Under the pieces are notes generated by a model. That model was not told the DNA's origin. It was given only the letters and a program-made list of their open reading frames with translations, and did not search any database. 64,000 nucleotides of DNA, taken from JAJRAN01 sp963827135 (lineage in GTDB: Archaea > Thermoplasmatota > Thermoplasmata > Methanomassiliicoccales > UBA472). The stretch lies in NCBI GenBank assembly GCA_963827135.1, contig CAWGZX010000005.1, forward strand, positions 558,001 to 622,000, read 5' to 3'. Below, in pieces: positions 15,758 through 25,525 of this stretch (its first letter is position 1; each line of letters begins with the position of its first letter). The translations under genes and the position numbers were made by a program.

Positions 15758-17942
15758 ATGGACAAATCGGAGAAGGTGCTCAAGGTAGCCGAGGCCAAGT
15801 CCAAGGATGCTGGCCGCGGCATCGCCAGGGTGGACCCCGCGGTCATGGAGGTCCTTGGCCTGACCCCAGGCGACGTGGTCCAGATCGAGGGCAAGAAGAG
15901 GACCGTGGCCATCGTCTGGCCAGGATATCCAGAGGACGCCAACCGCGGCCTGATCCGCGTCGATGGGACGGTGCGCAGGAACGCCGAGGCCAGCATCGAC
16001 GAGAAGGTCGCCATCCGCAAGGTCGTGGTGAAGGAGGCGCAGAAGATCACCTTCGCCCCGACCGAGCAGCTGCGCATCATGGGCGGGGAGGACTACCTCT
16101 CCCAGGCGCTCGAAGGAAGGGCGGTCACCCGCGGAGACGTCATCGAGATAAACGTCATGGGCCGGAGGATCGACCTAGTCGTGATCTCTTACCAGCCAGG
16201 GTCAGACGCGGTCCTGGTCCAGCGCGAGACCGAGGTCAAGATCAGCGAGAAGCCGGTGAAGGAGTCCCAGAGCCGTGTCCCCAAGGTCACATACGAGGAC
16301 ATCGGCGGGCTGGGCGACGAGGTCCGCAAGGTCAGGGAGATGATCGAGCTGCCGTTGAAGCACCCAGAGCTGTTCGAGCGCCTGGGCGTCGAGGCTCCCA
16401 AGGGCGTCCTTCTCCATGGCCCGCCGGGAACGGGCAAGACCCTGCTGGCCAAGGCGGTGGCGGGAGAGACCAACGCCAACTTCGTGTCCATCGGCGGGCC
16501 GGAGGTCATGAGCAAGTTCTACGGCGAGTCCGAGGAGCGCCTGCGGGAGATATTCAAGCAGGCGGCGGAGAACGCTCCCTCCATCATATTCATAGACGAG
16601 ATCGATTCGCTGGCCCCCAAGCGGGACGAGGTCACCGGCGAGACGGAGCGCAGGGTCGTGGCCCAGCTGCTGGCCCTGATGGACGGCCTAGAGGCGCGCG
16701 GGAAGGTCGTGGTCATCGGGGCCACCAACCGCCCCAACGCCCTCGACCCCGCCATCCGCAGGCCGGGCCGGTTCGATCGCGAGATCGAGATCAACATCCC
16801 CAACCGGAACGGCCGGCTGGAGATCCTCCAGATCCACACCCGGGGCATGCCCCTCTCCGATGATGTGGACCTGGAGCGGCTGGCCGACCTGACGCACGGC
16901 TATGCTGGCGCCGACCTGTCCGCGCTGGTCAAGGAGGCGGCCATGCGCTCCCTGCGCAGGATCATCCCGGAGCTGGACCTGGAGCTGGAGGTCATACCTA
17001 TGGAAGTGCTGAACAAGCTCCAGGTGATCAGGGACGACTTCTTCTCCGCCCTGAGGGAGATGCAGCCCTCCACCTTGCGCGAGGTGCTGATCGAGAGGCC
17101 GAACGTGCATTGGGACGAGATCGGCGGGCTGGAGAGCGCCAAGCGCGAGCTGCGCGAGGCCGTGGAATGGCCGCTGAAGTACGGCAACGTCTTCGAGTAC
17201 ATGAACGCCACCCCGCCCAAGGGCATATTGCTCTATGGCCCGCCTGGCACCGGCAAGACCCTTCTGGCCAAGGCGGTGGCGACGGAGTCGGAGGCGAACT
17301 TCATCAACATTAAGGGACCTGAGTTCCTGTCCAAGTGGGTCGGGGAGTCGGAGAAGGCGGTGCGGGAGACCTTCCGGAAGGCCAGGACCGCAGCCCCATG
17401 CATCATCTTCCTGGACGAGCTCGACGCCGTCGCTCCCACCAGAGGGGGCGAGGCCGATTCGCACGTGACGGAGAGGGTGATCTCCCAGATGCTCACGGAG
17501 ATGGACGGACTGGAGTCGCTGCACAACGTGATTATTATCGCGGCCACCAACCGCCCGGACATGCTCGATCCCGCTCTGCTCAGGCCAGGCCGGTTCGACC
17601 GCTTGGTCAAGATAACGGCGCCCGACCTCGAGGCCAGGAAGCAGATCCTGAAGGTGCACATGAAGGGCAAGCCCTTGGCCGCGGACGTGGACGCGGACGA
17701 AGATCGCCAAGAGGACGGACGGCTACACCGGCGCCGACCTCTATGCGGTGGTCAACGAGGCCATCATGCTGACCATCCGCAGGATGGTGGCCAAGGGCAA
17801 GGACCTCAAGAGCGACTCGCTGAAGAAGGAGAAGGTGCCGATGGCATGCTTCAACGAGGCCTTGCAGAAGGTCCGTCCCGTGTCCAGGGGCGAGCTGGGC
17901 AAGTACGAGCGCATCGTGAAGGACTTTGAGTACGTGAGGTGA
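15758..17942 (+). CDS. Cdc48/VCP-like AAA ATPase, interrupted by a one-base frameshift
   Basis: This double AAA+ unfoldase has an N-terminal double-psi barrel (1-190), D1 with Walker A GPPGTGKT near residue 221, and D2 with GPPGTGKT near residue 495. Walker B is IIFIDEIDSL in D1 and IIFLDELDAV in D2. It unfolds substrates for the proteasome. The frame breaks at 17699: after GCGGAC an extra G precedes AAGATCGCCAAG. Removing it restores KIAKRTDGYTGADLYAVVNE and the normal C-terminus ending FEYVR, total 727 residues. In an otherwise perfect, normally essential gene this is most likely a sequencing indel. The stop overlaps the second hsp20 start (TGATG). Confidence 0.9.
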
Positions 17943-18466
17943 TGAGGACGCCCAGGAGCAAGAGGAAGGACGACTGGGACGACGTGTTCGAGGGCTTCGA
18001 CGCTGACATGGCGGAGATGCGCGAGCGCATGGACGAGCTGCTGGAGCGCATGATGTCCGGGGGTGTCTCCGAGGCCAGGGACCCCCTGATATACGGGATT
18101 TCCATGCGGGTAAGGCCCGATGGCGAACCCCTGATCCATGAGTTCGGCAACGCTGGGCAGGCTGCGCTCTCCGATGCCGTGCTTCCCGTGCGCGAGCCCC
18201 TCACCGACATCAGGGAGGACGCGGACAAGGTCACGGTGATAATGGAGCTGCCTGGGGTGGACAAGAAGGACATCAAGGTCACGGCCGAGGATCGATACCT
18301 GGACCTGGAGGTCGATTCCCCCGAGAAGCGCTACACCAAGCACCTGGAGCTCCCATGCAACGTGATGCCCGACTCGGCCAAGGCCAACTACAAGAACGGG
18401 GTGCTGGAGGTCGTGTTGAGGCGCCCAGCATCGAAGAGAAGGCGCAAGACCGTCCAGGTGGATTGA
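17942..18466 (+). CDS. Second Hsp20/alpha-crystallin family protein, coupled to cdc48
   Basis: This 174-residue protein has an acidic, helical N-terminus (FEGFDADMAEMRERMDELLE) and an alpha-crystallin-like domain from about residue 80: VREPLTDIREDADKVTVIME, LPGVDKKDIKV and NGVLEVVLRRP. It is more divergent than the Hsp20 at 15197 and belongs to the archaeal Hsp20 type found beside Cdc48. It may be a substrate adaptor for Cdc48 (inference from coupling). ATG 17942 overlaps the Cdc48 stop. A T-tract hairpin follows. Confidence 0.87.
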   Translation: MRTPRSKRKDDWDDVFEGFDADMAEMRERMDELLERMMSGGVSEARDPLIYGISMRVRPDGEPLIHEFGNAGQAALSDAVLPVREPLTDIREDADKVTVIMELPGVDKKDIKVTAEDRYLDLEVDSPEKRYTKHLELPCNVMPDSAKANYKNGVLEVVLRRPASKRRRKTVQVD

Positions 18467-18477
18467 TCTCAACGGCA

Positions 18478-18516
18478 GAGGGCGCCCCCATCCCTCCCCT
18501 GCCCTCTTTTTCTTTT
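18478..18516 (+). terminator. Terminator after the heat-shock unit
   Basis: GAGGGC (18478-18483) can pair with GCCCTC (18501-18506), followed directly by TTTTTCTTTTTC-type pyrimidine run. It marks the end of the regulator-to-second-hsp20 block. Confidence 0.5.
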
Positions 18517-18593
18517 TCCTTGACGAAGTAGAGCGACTGGAGCCGATCGCTGCTTGGCATACTTTTATGTAGGTGCGTATACTGCTAAGGATT

Positions 18594-19550
18594 GTGCACC
18601 GGGAAGAGCTCATCGCTCGCGTGCGCGAGGTGCTGGCACGCGCAGGCTTCTACGTCTCCAAGCCGCTGAACATGCGCAGCATCTCCTTCGATATTGTCGC
18701 ACGACGGGACCGCATCCTGCTCATCATCAAGATTCTTTCCAACGTTGACGCGTTCAACAAGGAGAACGCCGAGGAGATGAAGACCTTGGCCGAGGCGCTG
18801 CAGGCATCCCCGATAATGATCGGCGAGAGGACTGGTTCTGGCGATATCGAGGAAGGCATCGTCTACTCGCGCTTCAACGTGCCCATCATCAACCTGCAGA
18901 CCCTCAGCGACTACATGCTGGAGGGCGTGCCCCCGTTCATCTTCGCCGCGCCTGGCGGTTTGTACGTGAAGCTGGACAGCCAGGTCCTGAAGGAGATCCG
19001 CGAGGAGCGGGGCATAAGCCTAGGGAACCTAGCCGAGGTGGCCGGGGTCTCCCGCCGCACCATCCAGATGTATGAGGGCGGCATGGGGGCCATGATCGAG
19101 GTCGCTCTGCGCTTGGAGGATTTCCTAAAGGAGCCGCTGGTGATGCCGGTGGACCCCTTCGAGTACAAGACCGAGGACCGCGAGAGGTACTTCGAGCTCA
19201 AGGCAGCGGATGAGTTCAGCAAACAGGTTTTCGAGCGGCTGGTGGCTCTTGGCTTCTCCGTGGTCCCTACCTGCAAGGCGCCCTTCGAGGCCTTAGCCCG
19301 GGACCATAGGGTGCTGATCCTCACTGGCATGGGGCAGGACGAGAGCAGGCTCATGGAGAAGGCGAAGACCGTCTCCGACCTTTCCAAGGTCACGGAGCAT
19401 CGTTCGGTCATATTCATCGAGAGGATCAGGAGCAGGGACCATATCGAGGGGACCGCCCTGGTAGGAAGGGATGAGCTGAGGAAGATGGGAGAGACGGACA
19501 AATTCTTCAATCTGGTCTCAAAGAGAAGTGAACCCAATGCGAAGCGTTGA
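18594..19550 (+). CDS. COG1395-type archaeal XRE transcriptional regulator
   Basis: The 318-residue protein has an N-terminal alpha/beta domain resembling restriction-endonuclease-like folds (SFDIVARRDRILLIIKILSN). A central XRE helix-turn-helix follows (about 125-180: LKEIREERGISLGNLAEVAG then VSRRTIQMYEGG). The C-terminal alpha/beta domain repeats part of the first one (FSVVPTCKAPFEALARDHRV). This architecture matches the archaeal COG1395 predicted regulators; targets are unknown. GTG 18594 is chosen because ACTTTTATG at 18561-18569 is a TATA box at leaderless distance; a GTG at 18573 is too close to it. Confidence 0.82.
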   Translation: MHREELIARVREVLARAGFYVSKPLNMRSISFDIVARRDRILLIIKILSNVDAFNKENAEEMKTLAEALQASPIMIGERTGSGDIEEGIVYSRFNVPIINLQTLSDYMLEGVPPFIFAAPGGLYVKLDSQVLKEIREERGISLGNLAEVAGVSRRTIQMYEGGMGAMIEVALRLEDFLKEPLVMPVDPFEYKTEDRERYFELKAADEFSKQVFERLVALGFSVVPTCKAPFEALARDHRVLILTGMGQDESRLMEKAKTVSDLSKVTEHRSVIFIERIRSRDHIEGTALVGRDELRKMGETDKFFNLVSKRSEPNAKR

Positions 19551-20148
19551 GGTCAACAGCTCCCGCATCTATGTCCTCGGCGTTGTGAAGGGTCTAGTGA
19601 GCGAGGAGAAAAAGGTCGAATCAGCGATCGAAAGGGTCTCACCAGATGCAATCGGCCTCTCTATCTCCAAGGAACAGTTAGCAGCACTGCGCTCACGGGA
19701 ATCATGGGGCGAGTACGAGCTCTCTCCCTTGGAATCTGCGTACAAGACATTGATGGAGGAGTTCGGGGAGGTCAGACTACCTTCGCCCGCGTTCGTCAAG
19801 GCTTTGGAGCTCGGGGCATCTTTGAAGGTCCCGGTGATCCCGATCGACATGAACGACCTCGAGTACACCGAGACTTACTGTGAGAAGGTGGGGGCAATGG
19901 ACCTGGTGCGCGAGGGCGCCTTCTCCAAATCTGTTCGTCGAAAGAAGTTCGATGGCTCTTCACCTGAGGATTTGGCCGAAGATTGGGATCGTAGAGTTAA
20001 CAAAGCCAAGGGCTTTCAGGAGTTGGAGGTAGAGAGGGTGAAGCACATGGCGATTACCTTGACGAGGATGACCTCTCGATACCAGGATATTCTTGCCTTG
20101 GTGGATTATGAGAGGTCGAACCAGATAATCAAACGCCTAGGCAATTGA
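19537..20148 (+). CDS. Divergent TraB/PrgY-like protein, probably lacking the family's key residues
   Basis: This 203-residue protein overlaps the preceding regulator by 14 nt. The opening (IYVLGVVKGLVSEEKKVESA then SPDAIGLSISKEQLAALR) aligns by pattern with the TraB start, where GTAHVS would be expected; here that motif is degenerate. The end (ERVKHMAITLTRM then DILALVDYERSNQIIKRLG) resembles the ERD and GxGH region, again with key residues changed. TraB proteins are suggested metalloproteases or pheromone shut-off proteins. I call it TraB-like with low certainty; a catalytic role looks unlikely. Confidence 0.5.
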   Translation: MRSVEVNSSRIYVLGVVKGLVSEEKKVESAIERVSPDAIGLSISKEQLAALRSRESWGEYELSPLESAYKTLMEEFGEVRLPSPAFVKALELGASLKVPVIPIDMNDLEYTETYCEKVGAMDLVREGAFSKSVRRKKFDGSSPEDLAEDWDRRVNKAKGFQELEVERVKHMAITLTRMTSRYQDILALVDYERSNQIIKRLGN

Positions 20149-20257
20149 AGACTGTTAAAAATGACATTTCATGTTGTCCTTTTTTGGCTGGGAAGGAAAA
20201 ATGAAAAGAAGTAAGAAGGGCAACGCTAGATTGCCCGATTTCTGCATGCAACGTGCC

Positions 20258-23200
20258 TTAGCTTGTCTGCAGCCTCCCCAAATCACAGTCCTGTATGACC
20301 GTCAGACCGGTCACGTCATCCACTAGATATGTCTGCCATCCTGTCGGTGTTCCTTGGTAGTTCGTATAGAGCCAAATCCTAGCCGAGGTGATTACCACCA
20401 AGTCAGTACGGCCATTGCTGTCCACATCTCCGGCCATTGACCTGATAATGGTACCGGAGATGTTGAAGATCGAGTAGTCTTCAACGTACACACCAGTACC
20501 AGCGTTATATCTTATCACATAGACCGTGCTCGCTGTAGAGACCATTATATCCAATCTGGCTTTTGATGGCGAGTCAAAGAACTTCCCCGCCTGCGCGCTT
20601 ATTACGCTGCCATATTTGGCATTGGCAGTGACAATTGGGGTGCCAAGGCTCGTGAATACGTCCCCACCAATATTCAGACCTACATAGATCCTTCCCTTGT
20701 TGGTGGAGTCCTTAGTGACGACAAGGAGGTCGTTCGATCCGTCCTTATTGATGTCAGCCACGTCGAGGGCTAGCACCTCGACCCCTATCACTGAGACAGG
20801 AGCTAGCGTCCTGACGCTCATCTGTCCTACTCTTATCCAATTGAGGGATGGGTTGGATGAGCTCCTCACGGAATCATAGACCTTGATGTAGATTAGGCCG
20901 CTTGTTGCCGCCGGCAAGACAACTGTATACTTATCCATCGGAAGGTTGGTGTCGATCACAGTCACCAAATTGGTGAATGTAACGTTGTCTTCTGAATAAG
21001 CGAACCTCAAGGTGTCCGTATCAATGGCTGTCGATCTAAGGCCATACACCTCGAAGGTGTGAGCCGACCCGGTACGTACATCAATGGTCCAGATGTGCTC
21101 CAATTGATCTCCGAGCGTATAGGTAATGTTTATGGACCAGTAGTCAAAGTCGACATAACTGTTTGCAATATTATTTGTAAACGATGTTAAGAGATATTGT
21201 AGGTTAGTTGGTTTGTTCCCAAGCAGCGTCTTGACATCGCTCGTTATGTCCTTCTGAAGGACCTGGTAGGCTCCACCGGTGTCGCTTATCTGAAGGATGT
21301 CGTGGGATGTCCAAACCATGCCGCTTTGGCTCCACCATCTTATGTAATCACCGCCTGAATAATTGGTGGTCTTTACCATGGCATTGAACGTGACCGTATA
21401 GTTCGGATATATGTCGTAGAGGCCGGTGGCGTCCCATAGCTTTACCTCGGCGGTCTTAGCAAAATTCACGGTGTATGGGGTGTCGTCCTCATTCTGAAGG
21501 TCACTGATTTCGTCGGTAGTAACTGAATCATTAGAACCTTTCGATGTTGGATAGCTTTTCGTGAATTCTTGGATGAGTTCTTCGGTTATCTGCTGATATA
21601 CACCATCGTCTTGGTAGGTGTTCGCTGTGTTCAGGTATGTCCCAACCACCATTCCACTGATGTTGGCGTCTGATTCAGCGAAATTGAATATGTCAGCAGT
21701 CGTCCCGGAAACGCTTGTTGGGTTCCATGATGTGCCTGTTCCCATGGCGTTCTTATATACCGTAACAATCCCGTTAGCCCTGCCAGCGATGACGTCCAAT
21801 GATCTGTTGACATCGTTGCCAGGTGTGCCGACAGCGTCCATATCGGCAATCTTCAGCGCGGTGACGCCGTTGTCCTTCCCCGCATAATCACCTATCTTTA
21901 GCGAGGACCAGATGCCGTCGTTGCGATAAAGCCATACTGCATTGTTGAGTTTATTTCCACTATAGCCTATGACGACATCGAGATCGTTATCAAGGTCGAT
22001 GTTCCCTATGGCCATTTCAGATGGTATTTCTGTAAGGGCCGCAATATTGTACCTTACCCATCCACTTCCAGTATTCTTGTACCATGATAAAAATATTCCA
22101 GGATCTCCTTTTGTGACATATCTAACTGCCACGATGTCCGATTTACCATCCTGGTCAATATCTCCAGTTCTCACCAATCTGACATCTGGATCATAGGCAA
22201 TCTTATCACTAGAAATTTCAATCAAATCGGGTGGGCTCCATTGGTTGTCGTTCTTATAATAGAACATTGAGGCTGGAGAAGTGTATCTTCCACCATTCTG
22301 CAATAGGCCAGCGACGACGATGTCAGCCTTCATTTTTGGAGCTGTTACATTGATTAAATAGGTGAGCAAGTAGGTTTCGCTGCCTGCTTTGAACATATCA
22401 TATCTCAGGTTGTAACTATTCTTCCCTGGAATCCAGGTAGCCCCATCGGTGGCGTTCTGTAGGTTTATCTCAAAGCGATAGGAATTAGTCGGCGTCACCA
22501 AATTCCAGACGTTGCTGACCGGTCCATTCCATGCAGAGGGTTGGACACCCGCTGAACCTGCTGGTGGCGTCCTTTTCACTTGGGAGTTCCAGAAAAAGTC
22601 GCGGATTTCGATGTCTCCGCCGTATTGGTACCATATGCCGCCATACTTGTTCATGATCTCGACATAGATTACGTCCGTTGTGTTGAATTCAGTTGATGGT
22701 TTAGTAAAAGCTGCGTCTTTATATGTAACAATACTCGGGTATGGAGATGGCGAGCCCACCTTGATCATATCATTTGCGAAGAAGATGTTGTTCGGGACCC
22801 AGCTGTCCCTGAGTTGCATCTGAAGTTGATAATATGCGTGATTGGATATAAGATCTGTATCTACTGAGATGTTGTAGATATAGTAGCCAGATATGAACCC
22901 GTATCTTACAAAGGTCTCGGTCGGGCTGGAGACTTGGGGAATTACATCCTTAGAGGTCTGGTCCATTACGAGAAAGACGTTCTCCACGTTCAGATTGACA
23001 AGGTACTTGCTAACCACGACGACGACAGCCACTTGGCCATGTGTGAATGTCCTGTCTGGAGTGGCATTGAACTTATTTACCTGCCAGTCACTCCATTCGA
23101 ATATGTTGAATCCTTGAAGTCCGCTCATGTTGATGTTAAGGGGAGGCTCACCTGTGTCGCCACCCCCAAATGTATTGTTATTCCAATAGGTGTTTGAAGA

Positions 23201-23977
23201 TGTGGCAGTGATGGTCAAGGTAATTTGACCCGAAGCCATATTCCCGACGATGTCCGCACAGCTTACCACGACGACTGCTCCATTCCAATCGAGATCCGCT
23301 TCGTACGCGCCGACGGTGAAGATACCGTCGTCGTTGCTGTCAGTCATTTGGACGCTCGCACCCTTTCCAATCGTAGTCAAATCGATGTTTACGCTGCTGG
23401 TATCGAGATCATTATCGAGGTCTACGATTTGGACATAGAAACTGAAATCCGAACCCTCGTAGGTGGGCGAAGGAGTGGTCCCTCTTGCACCGATGATCGG
23501 CGCGGTATTAGCAGTGGCGCTGCCTACGACATTAGCAGAAAAGACCAAGGAATTCTTTTCCTTATCAGTGATTATTACGGAAATTCTTAGCTTGTACATG
23601 TTTGGATCTAAAGACGCATCATATTTGTAAGAGAAGGTCTCTCCGATTGCCCACCTATCCCCTACACTACTTACGAGTACGGTGGATGGAATGATGTACT
23701 TAGTATCATTAACGTAGAACCAGAGCCCGGTGTCGTTGCTGATCAATTCTTGCCCCCCCTTGTGGGTCAGATTGACCTGGACTTCGGTTGTGCTTGGTAG
23801 ATATTCCACGGAAGGGGTGAAATCGGCATAGGTGTTCTCTTGCGGGGACGGCATCTGCCCCACGAAGATCATGATGCTGGAGAACAATGTGACGGTGATT
23901 GCCAATATGAGGATGTTCGCAATGATATCCGAGACACCCTTCTTGCTGTTACGCAACTTGCGCTTGAACTTACCCAT
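20258..23977 (-). CDS. Giant pilin-like surface protein with class III signal and FG-GAP/VCBS repeats
   Basis: The 1239-residue protein starts with a basic stretch and the archaeal pilin motif KKGVSDIIANILILAITVTL, a class III (prepilin peptidase) signal with hydrophobic helix. The rest is beta-rich and extracellular. It contains several calcium-type FG-GAP/VCBS motifs: DIDQDGKSDIVAV (about 606), NIDLDNDLDVVIG (about 662), DINKDGSNDLLVV (about 1072) and DVDSNGRTDLVVI (about 1186). It probably forms a cell-surface adhesin or a large pilus-tip protein. ATG 23977 has a GGAGGT ribosome site; TATA box GGTTATATATG lies at 24040-24050 (minus strand). It is divergent from the wHTH-STAND regulator. 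Confidence 0.85.
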   Translation of the reverse strand: MGKFKRKLRNSKKGVSDIIANILILAITVTLFSSIMIFVGQMPSPQENTYADFTPSVEYLPSTTEVQVNLTHKGGQELISNDTGLWFYVNDTKYIIPSTVLVSSVGDRWAIGETFSYKYDASLDPNMYKLRISVIITDKEKNSLVFSANVVGSATANTAPIIGARGTTPSPTYEGSDFSFYVQIVDLDNDLDTSSVNIDLTTIGKGASVQMTDSNDDGIFTVGAYEADLDWNGAVVVVSCADIVGNMASGQITLTITATSSNTYWNNNTFGGGDTGEPPLNINMSGLQGFNIFEWSDWQVNKFNATPDRTFTHGQVAVVVVVSKYLVNLNVENVFLVMDQTSKDVIPQVSSPTETFVRYGFISGYYIYNISVDTDLISNHAYYQLQMQLRDSWVPNNIFFANDMIKVGSPSPYPSIVTYKDAAFTKPSTEFNTTDVIYVEIMNKYGGIWYQYGGDIEIRDFFWNSQVKRTPPAGSAGVQPSAWNGPVSNVWNLVTPTNSYRFEINLQNATDGATWIPGKNSYNLRYDMFKAGSETYLLTYLINVTAPKMKADIVVAGLLQNGGRYTSPASMFYYKNDNQWSPPDLIEISSDKIAYDPDVRLVRTGDIDQDGKSDIVAVRYVTKGDPGIFLSWYKNTGSGWVRYNIAALTEIPSEMAIGNIDLDNDLDVVIGYSGNKLNNAVWLYRNDGIWSSLKIGDYAGKDNGVTALKIADMDAVGTPGNDVNRSLDVIAGRANGIVTVYKNAMGTGTSWNPTSVSGTTADIFNFAESDANISGMVVGTYLNTANTYQDDGVYQQITEELIQEFTKSYPTSKGSNDSVTTDEISDLQNEDDTPYTVNFAKTAEVKLWDATGLYDIYPNYTVTFNAMVKTTNYSGGDYIRWWSQSGMVWTSHDILQISDTGGAYQVLQKDITSDVKTLLGNKPTNLQYLLTSFTNNIANSYVDFDYWSINITYTLGDQLEHIWTIDVRTGSAHTFEVYGLRSTAIDTDTLRFAYSEDNVTFTNLVTVIDTNLPMDKYTVVLPAATSGLIYIKVYDSVRSSSNPSLNWIRVGQMSVRTLAPVSVIGVEVLALDVADINKDGSNDLLVVTKDSTNKGRIYVGLNIGGDVFTSLGTPIVTANAKYGSVISAQAGKFFDSPSKARLDIMVSTASTVYVIRYNAGTGVYVEDYSIFNISGTIIRSMAGDVDSNGRTDLVVITSARIWLYTNYQGTPTGWQTYLVDDVTGLTVIQDCDLGRLQTS

Positions 23978-24213
23978 CCTTAGACCTCCGATGTATCGTG
24001 GGAGCATTTGCTCTTGACTACTGAAAGTACCCCCAGTTGCATATATAACCGTTATGTGGTAATTACCCTATTACGAATCCTCAGAATGCGCTATCCTAGG
24101 TGAATTGCAGAAAATCTGGATGTTTTCATTTTTGATTTCAATAATACTCTAGAATTATCTTTTTAGATAGACGATTAGAAAGTTAGATATCGCCTTGCGC
24201 AGAGTTCCTTGGG

Positions 24214-25338
24214 ATGCTCCAGGTCTCCCCTAAGGACCGGGCGATCCTTCACCTCTATGATTCCCGCTCCCATCTCACCGAGCGACCGAGCGAGGCTTTG
24301 ACCCAGCAGGGCGTCGCCTCCGCCTTGAAGATGAACCGCACCCACATCACCAGGGTCCTTAAGCCCCTCATCGATGCGGGCTTGGTGGAGGTCGGCAAGG
24401 GAAGGTTGGAGGGGGCCGATAGGAAGCTTACTTATTATCTGCTGACCCCGACCGGCCTCTCGCGCGTCAAGGAGATACTCAGCACCATCGGCGATGAGGA
24501 GCTGGAGATTGTAGAGGGGGGCAAGAAGGTGCGGCGACGGGTCAGGGAGGTCCTGGCCGCCCACCCCTACCTTCGCACCTTGGAGGTCGTGGATTCGATA
24601 GGGGGGGTCCTGCGCCCTCAAGCTCCAGGTAAACGATTGATAACCTCCGATTCGAAGTTGGAGGTCGGGGATTTCTTCGGAAGGGGAGAGCAGCTAGCAG
24701 CAGCTGCGGATTTCCTGAATGGCAAGGGAGTGGTGCTCGCCGTATACGCCAATCATGGTTATGGTTCGTCCACCTTCATGAAGAAGGTGGCGCTCGACCT
24801 CTTCGACGGCTCGGTCCTTTGGCATGATCTGGGCCGAGAAGGCGGTCCGGAGCGCCTCAAATTGGATTTGGAGAGCTTCTCTCTAGCCTTAGGGGTCGGC
24901 GGTGGCATCGACGGCCTGAAGGGCGAGAAGGCATTGCTCTGCCTAGACAACTACAGGAACGTGAGCGAGAGCCTGGTAGATATGCTCGTTGACCTCGTCG
25001 CTAGATTGCGAGGGGGCCGGTGCAAGCTGGCGGTGGCCATGAGGGAGGAGACCCCTTCATATGACCGGTTCTATCTCCGCCCTGATGTGCTCTCTGGGGA
25101 CGTTACGGAGGTAAGGATGCACCGCTTCGACGAGGCGACGGCACGCGAGCTACTGGGCCAGGATCTAGATGACGAGGCTTTCCAGCTCATCTATATGCTC
25201 ACCCGCGGTCAACCCCTGGCATTGGACATGGTGAGGCGAGGCGACGCCGAGGGGCTTAAGAGCATTCGTCTGAGCGAGGAGGTACGTTTCCTGATGTACC
25301 TCCGTACGCGCAGAAAGGGAAGCGCAAAGAGCAATTAG
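24214..25338 (+). CDS. wHTH plus STAND-like ATPase regulator with altered P-loop
   Basis: In this 374-residue protein, residues 6-100 are a MarR-like winged helix (QQGVASALKMNRTHITRVLK, then DRKLTYYLLTPTG). Residues 150-360 resemble a STAND/ORC ATPase: FFGRGEQLAAAADFL is the usual entry motif, then the P-loop region YANHGYGSST at 178-187 has Ser185 where Lys is required. KALLCLDNY looks like Walker B. Nucleotide hydrolysis is therefore doubtful. It probably senses a ligand and controls genes nearby; the divergent giant surface protein is the obvious candidate (inference). The TTAGATATC box at about 24182-24190 suits a leaderless start. Confidence 0.75.
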   Translation: MLQVSPKDRAILHLYDSRSHLTERPSEALTQQGVASALKMNRTHITRVLKPLIDAGLVEVGKGRLEGADRKLTYYLLTPTGLSRVKEILSTIGDEELEIVEGGKKVRRRVREVLAAHPYLRTLEVVDSIGGVLRPQAPGKRLITSDSKLEVGDFFGRGEQLAAAADFLNGKGVVLAVYANHGYGSSTFMKKVALDLFDGSVLWHDLGREGGPERLKLDLESFSLALGVGGGIDGLKGEKALLCLDNYRNVSESLVDMLVDLVARLRGGRCKLAVAMREETPSYDRFYLRPDVLSGDVTEVRMHRFDEATARELLGQDLDDEAFQLIYMLTRGQPLALDMVRRGDAEGLKSIRLSEEVRFLMYLRTRRKGSAKSN

Positions 25339-25360
25339 AGGGGGCGCTCATTGCGATGCC

Positions 25361-25525
25361 GTGCGCCCTGAGCTCTTCCTGTATGTGCTGGCCGCGGCGA
25401 TGATCGTCGCGGGTGTGGTCGTTTCCTATATCGTGGACATCCCGGTGGTCGGGCTGGGATTCTTCATCATGGGCGTGCTGCTTTTCTTGCTCCCGTCCAT
25501 GCGCAAGCCTGACCGGCGGCCTTAA
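25361..25525 (+). CDS. Small two-segment membrane protein (54 aa)
   Basis: A GTG-initiated frame of 54 codons lies between the wHTH-STAND gene and the convergent cobO. It encodes ELFLYVLAAAMIVAGVVVSY, then VGLGFFIMGVLLFLLPSM and a basic tail MRKPDRRP. The two hydrophobic helices and positive C-terminus make it a plausible small membrane protein. Its stop overlaps the cobO stop by a few bases. No family is recognised; it could be co-transcribed with the regulator. Confidence 0.5.
   Translation: MRPELFLYVLAAAMIVAGVVVSYIVDIPVVGLGFFIMGVLLFLLPSMRKPDRRP

Noticed and set aside
16688..17710. Open frame on the minus strand (340 codons) opposite cdc48
   Set aside because: It has no domain pattern, and the plus strand shows clear AAA+ motifs through the whole stretch.
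17741..18613. Open frame on the minus strand (290 codons) opposite the second hsp20
   Set aside because: It crosses the Cdc48 C-terminus, the Hsp20 gene and the terminator; it has no recognisable domain.
24560..24640. Suspicion that the STAND-like regulator is broken because its P-loop lacks Lys
   Set aside because: The frame is intact from start to stop with good codon use, so the change was recorded as a property of the protein rather than as a pseudogene.
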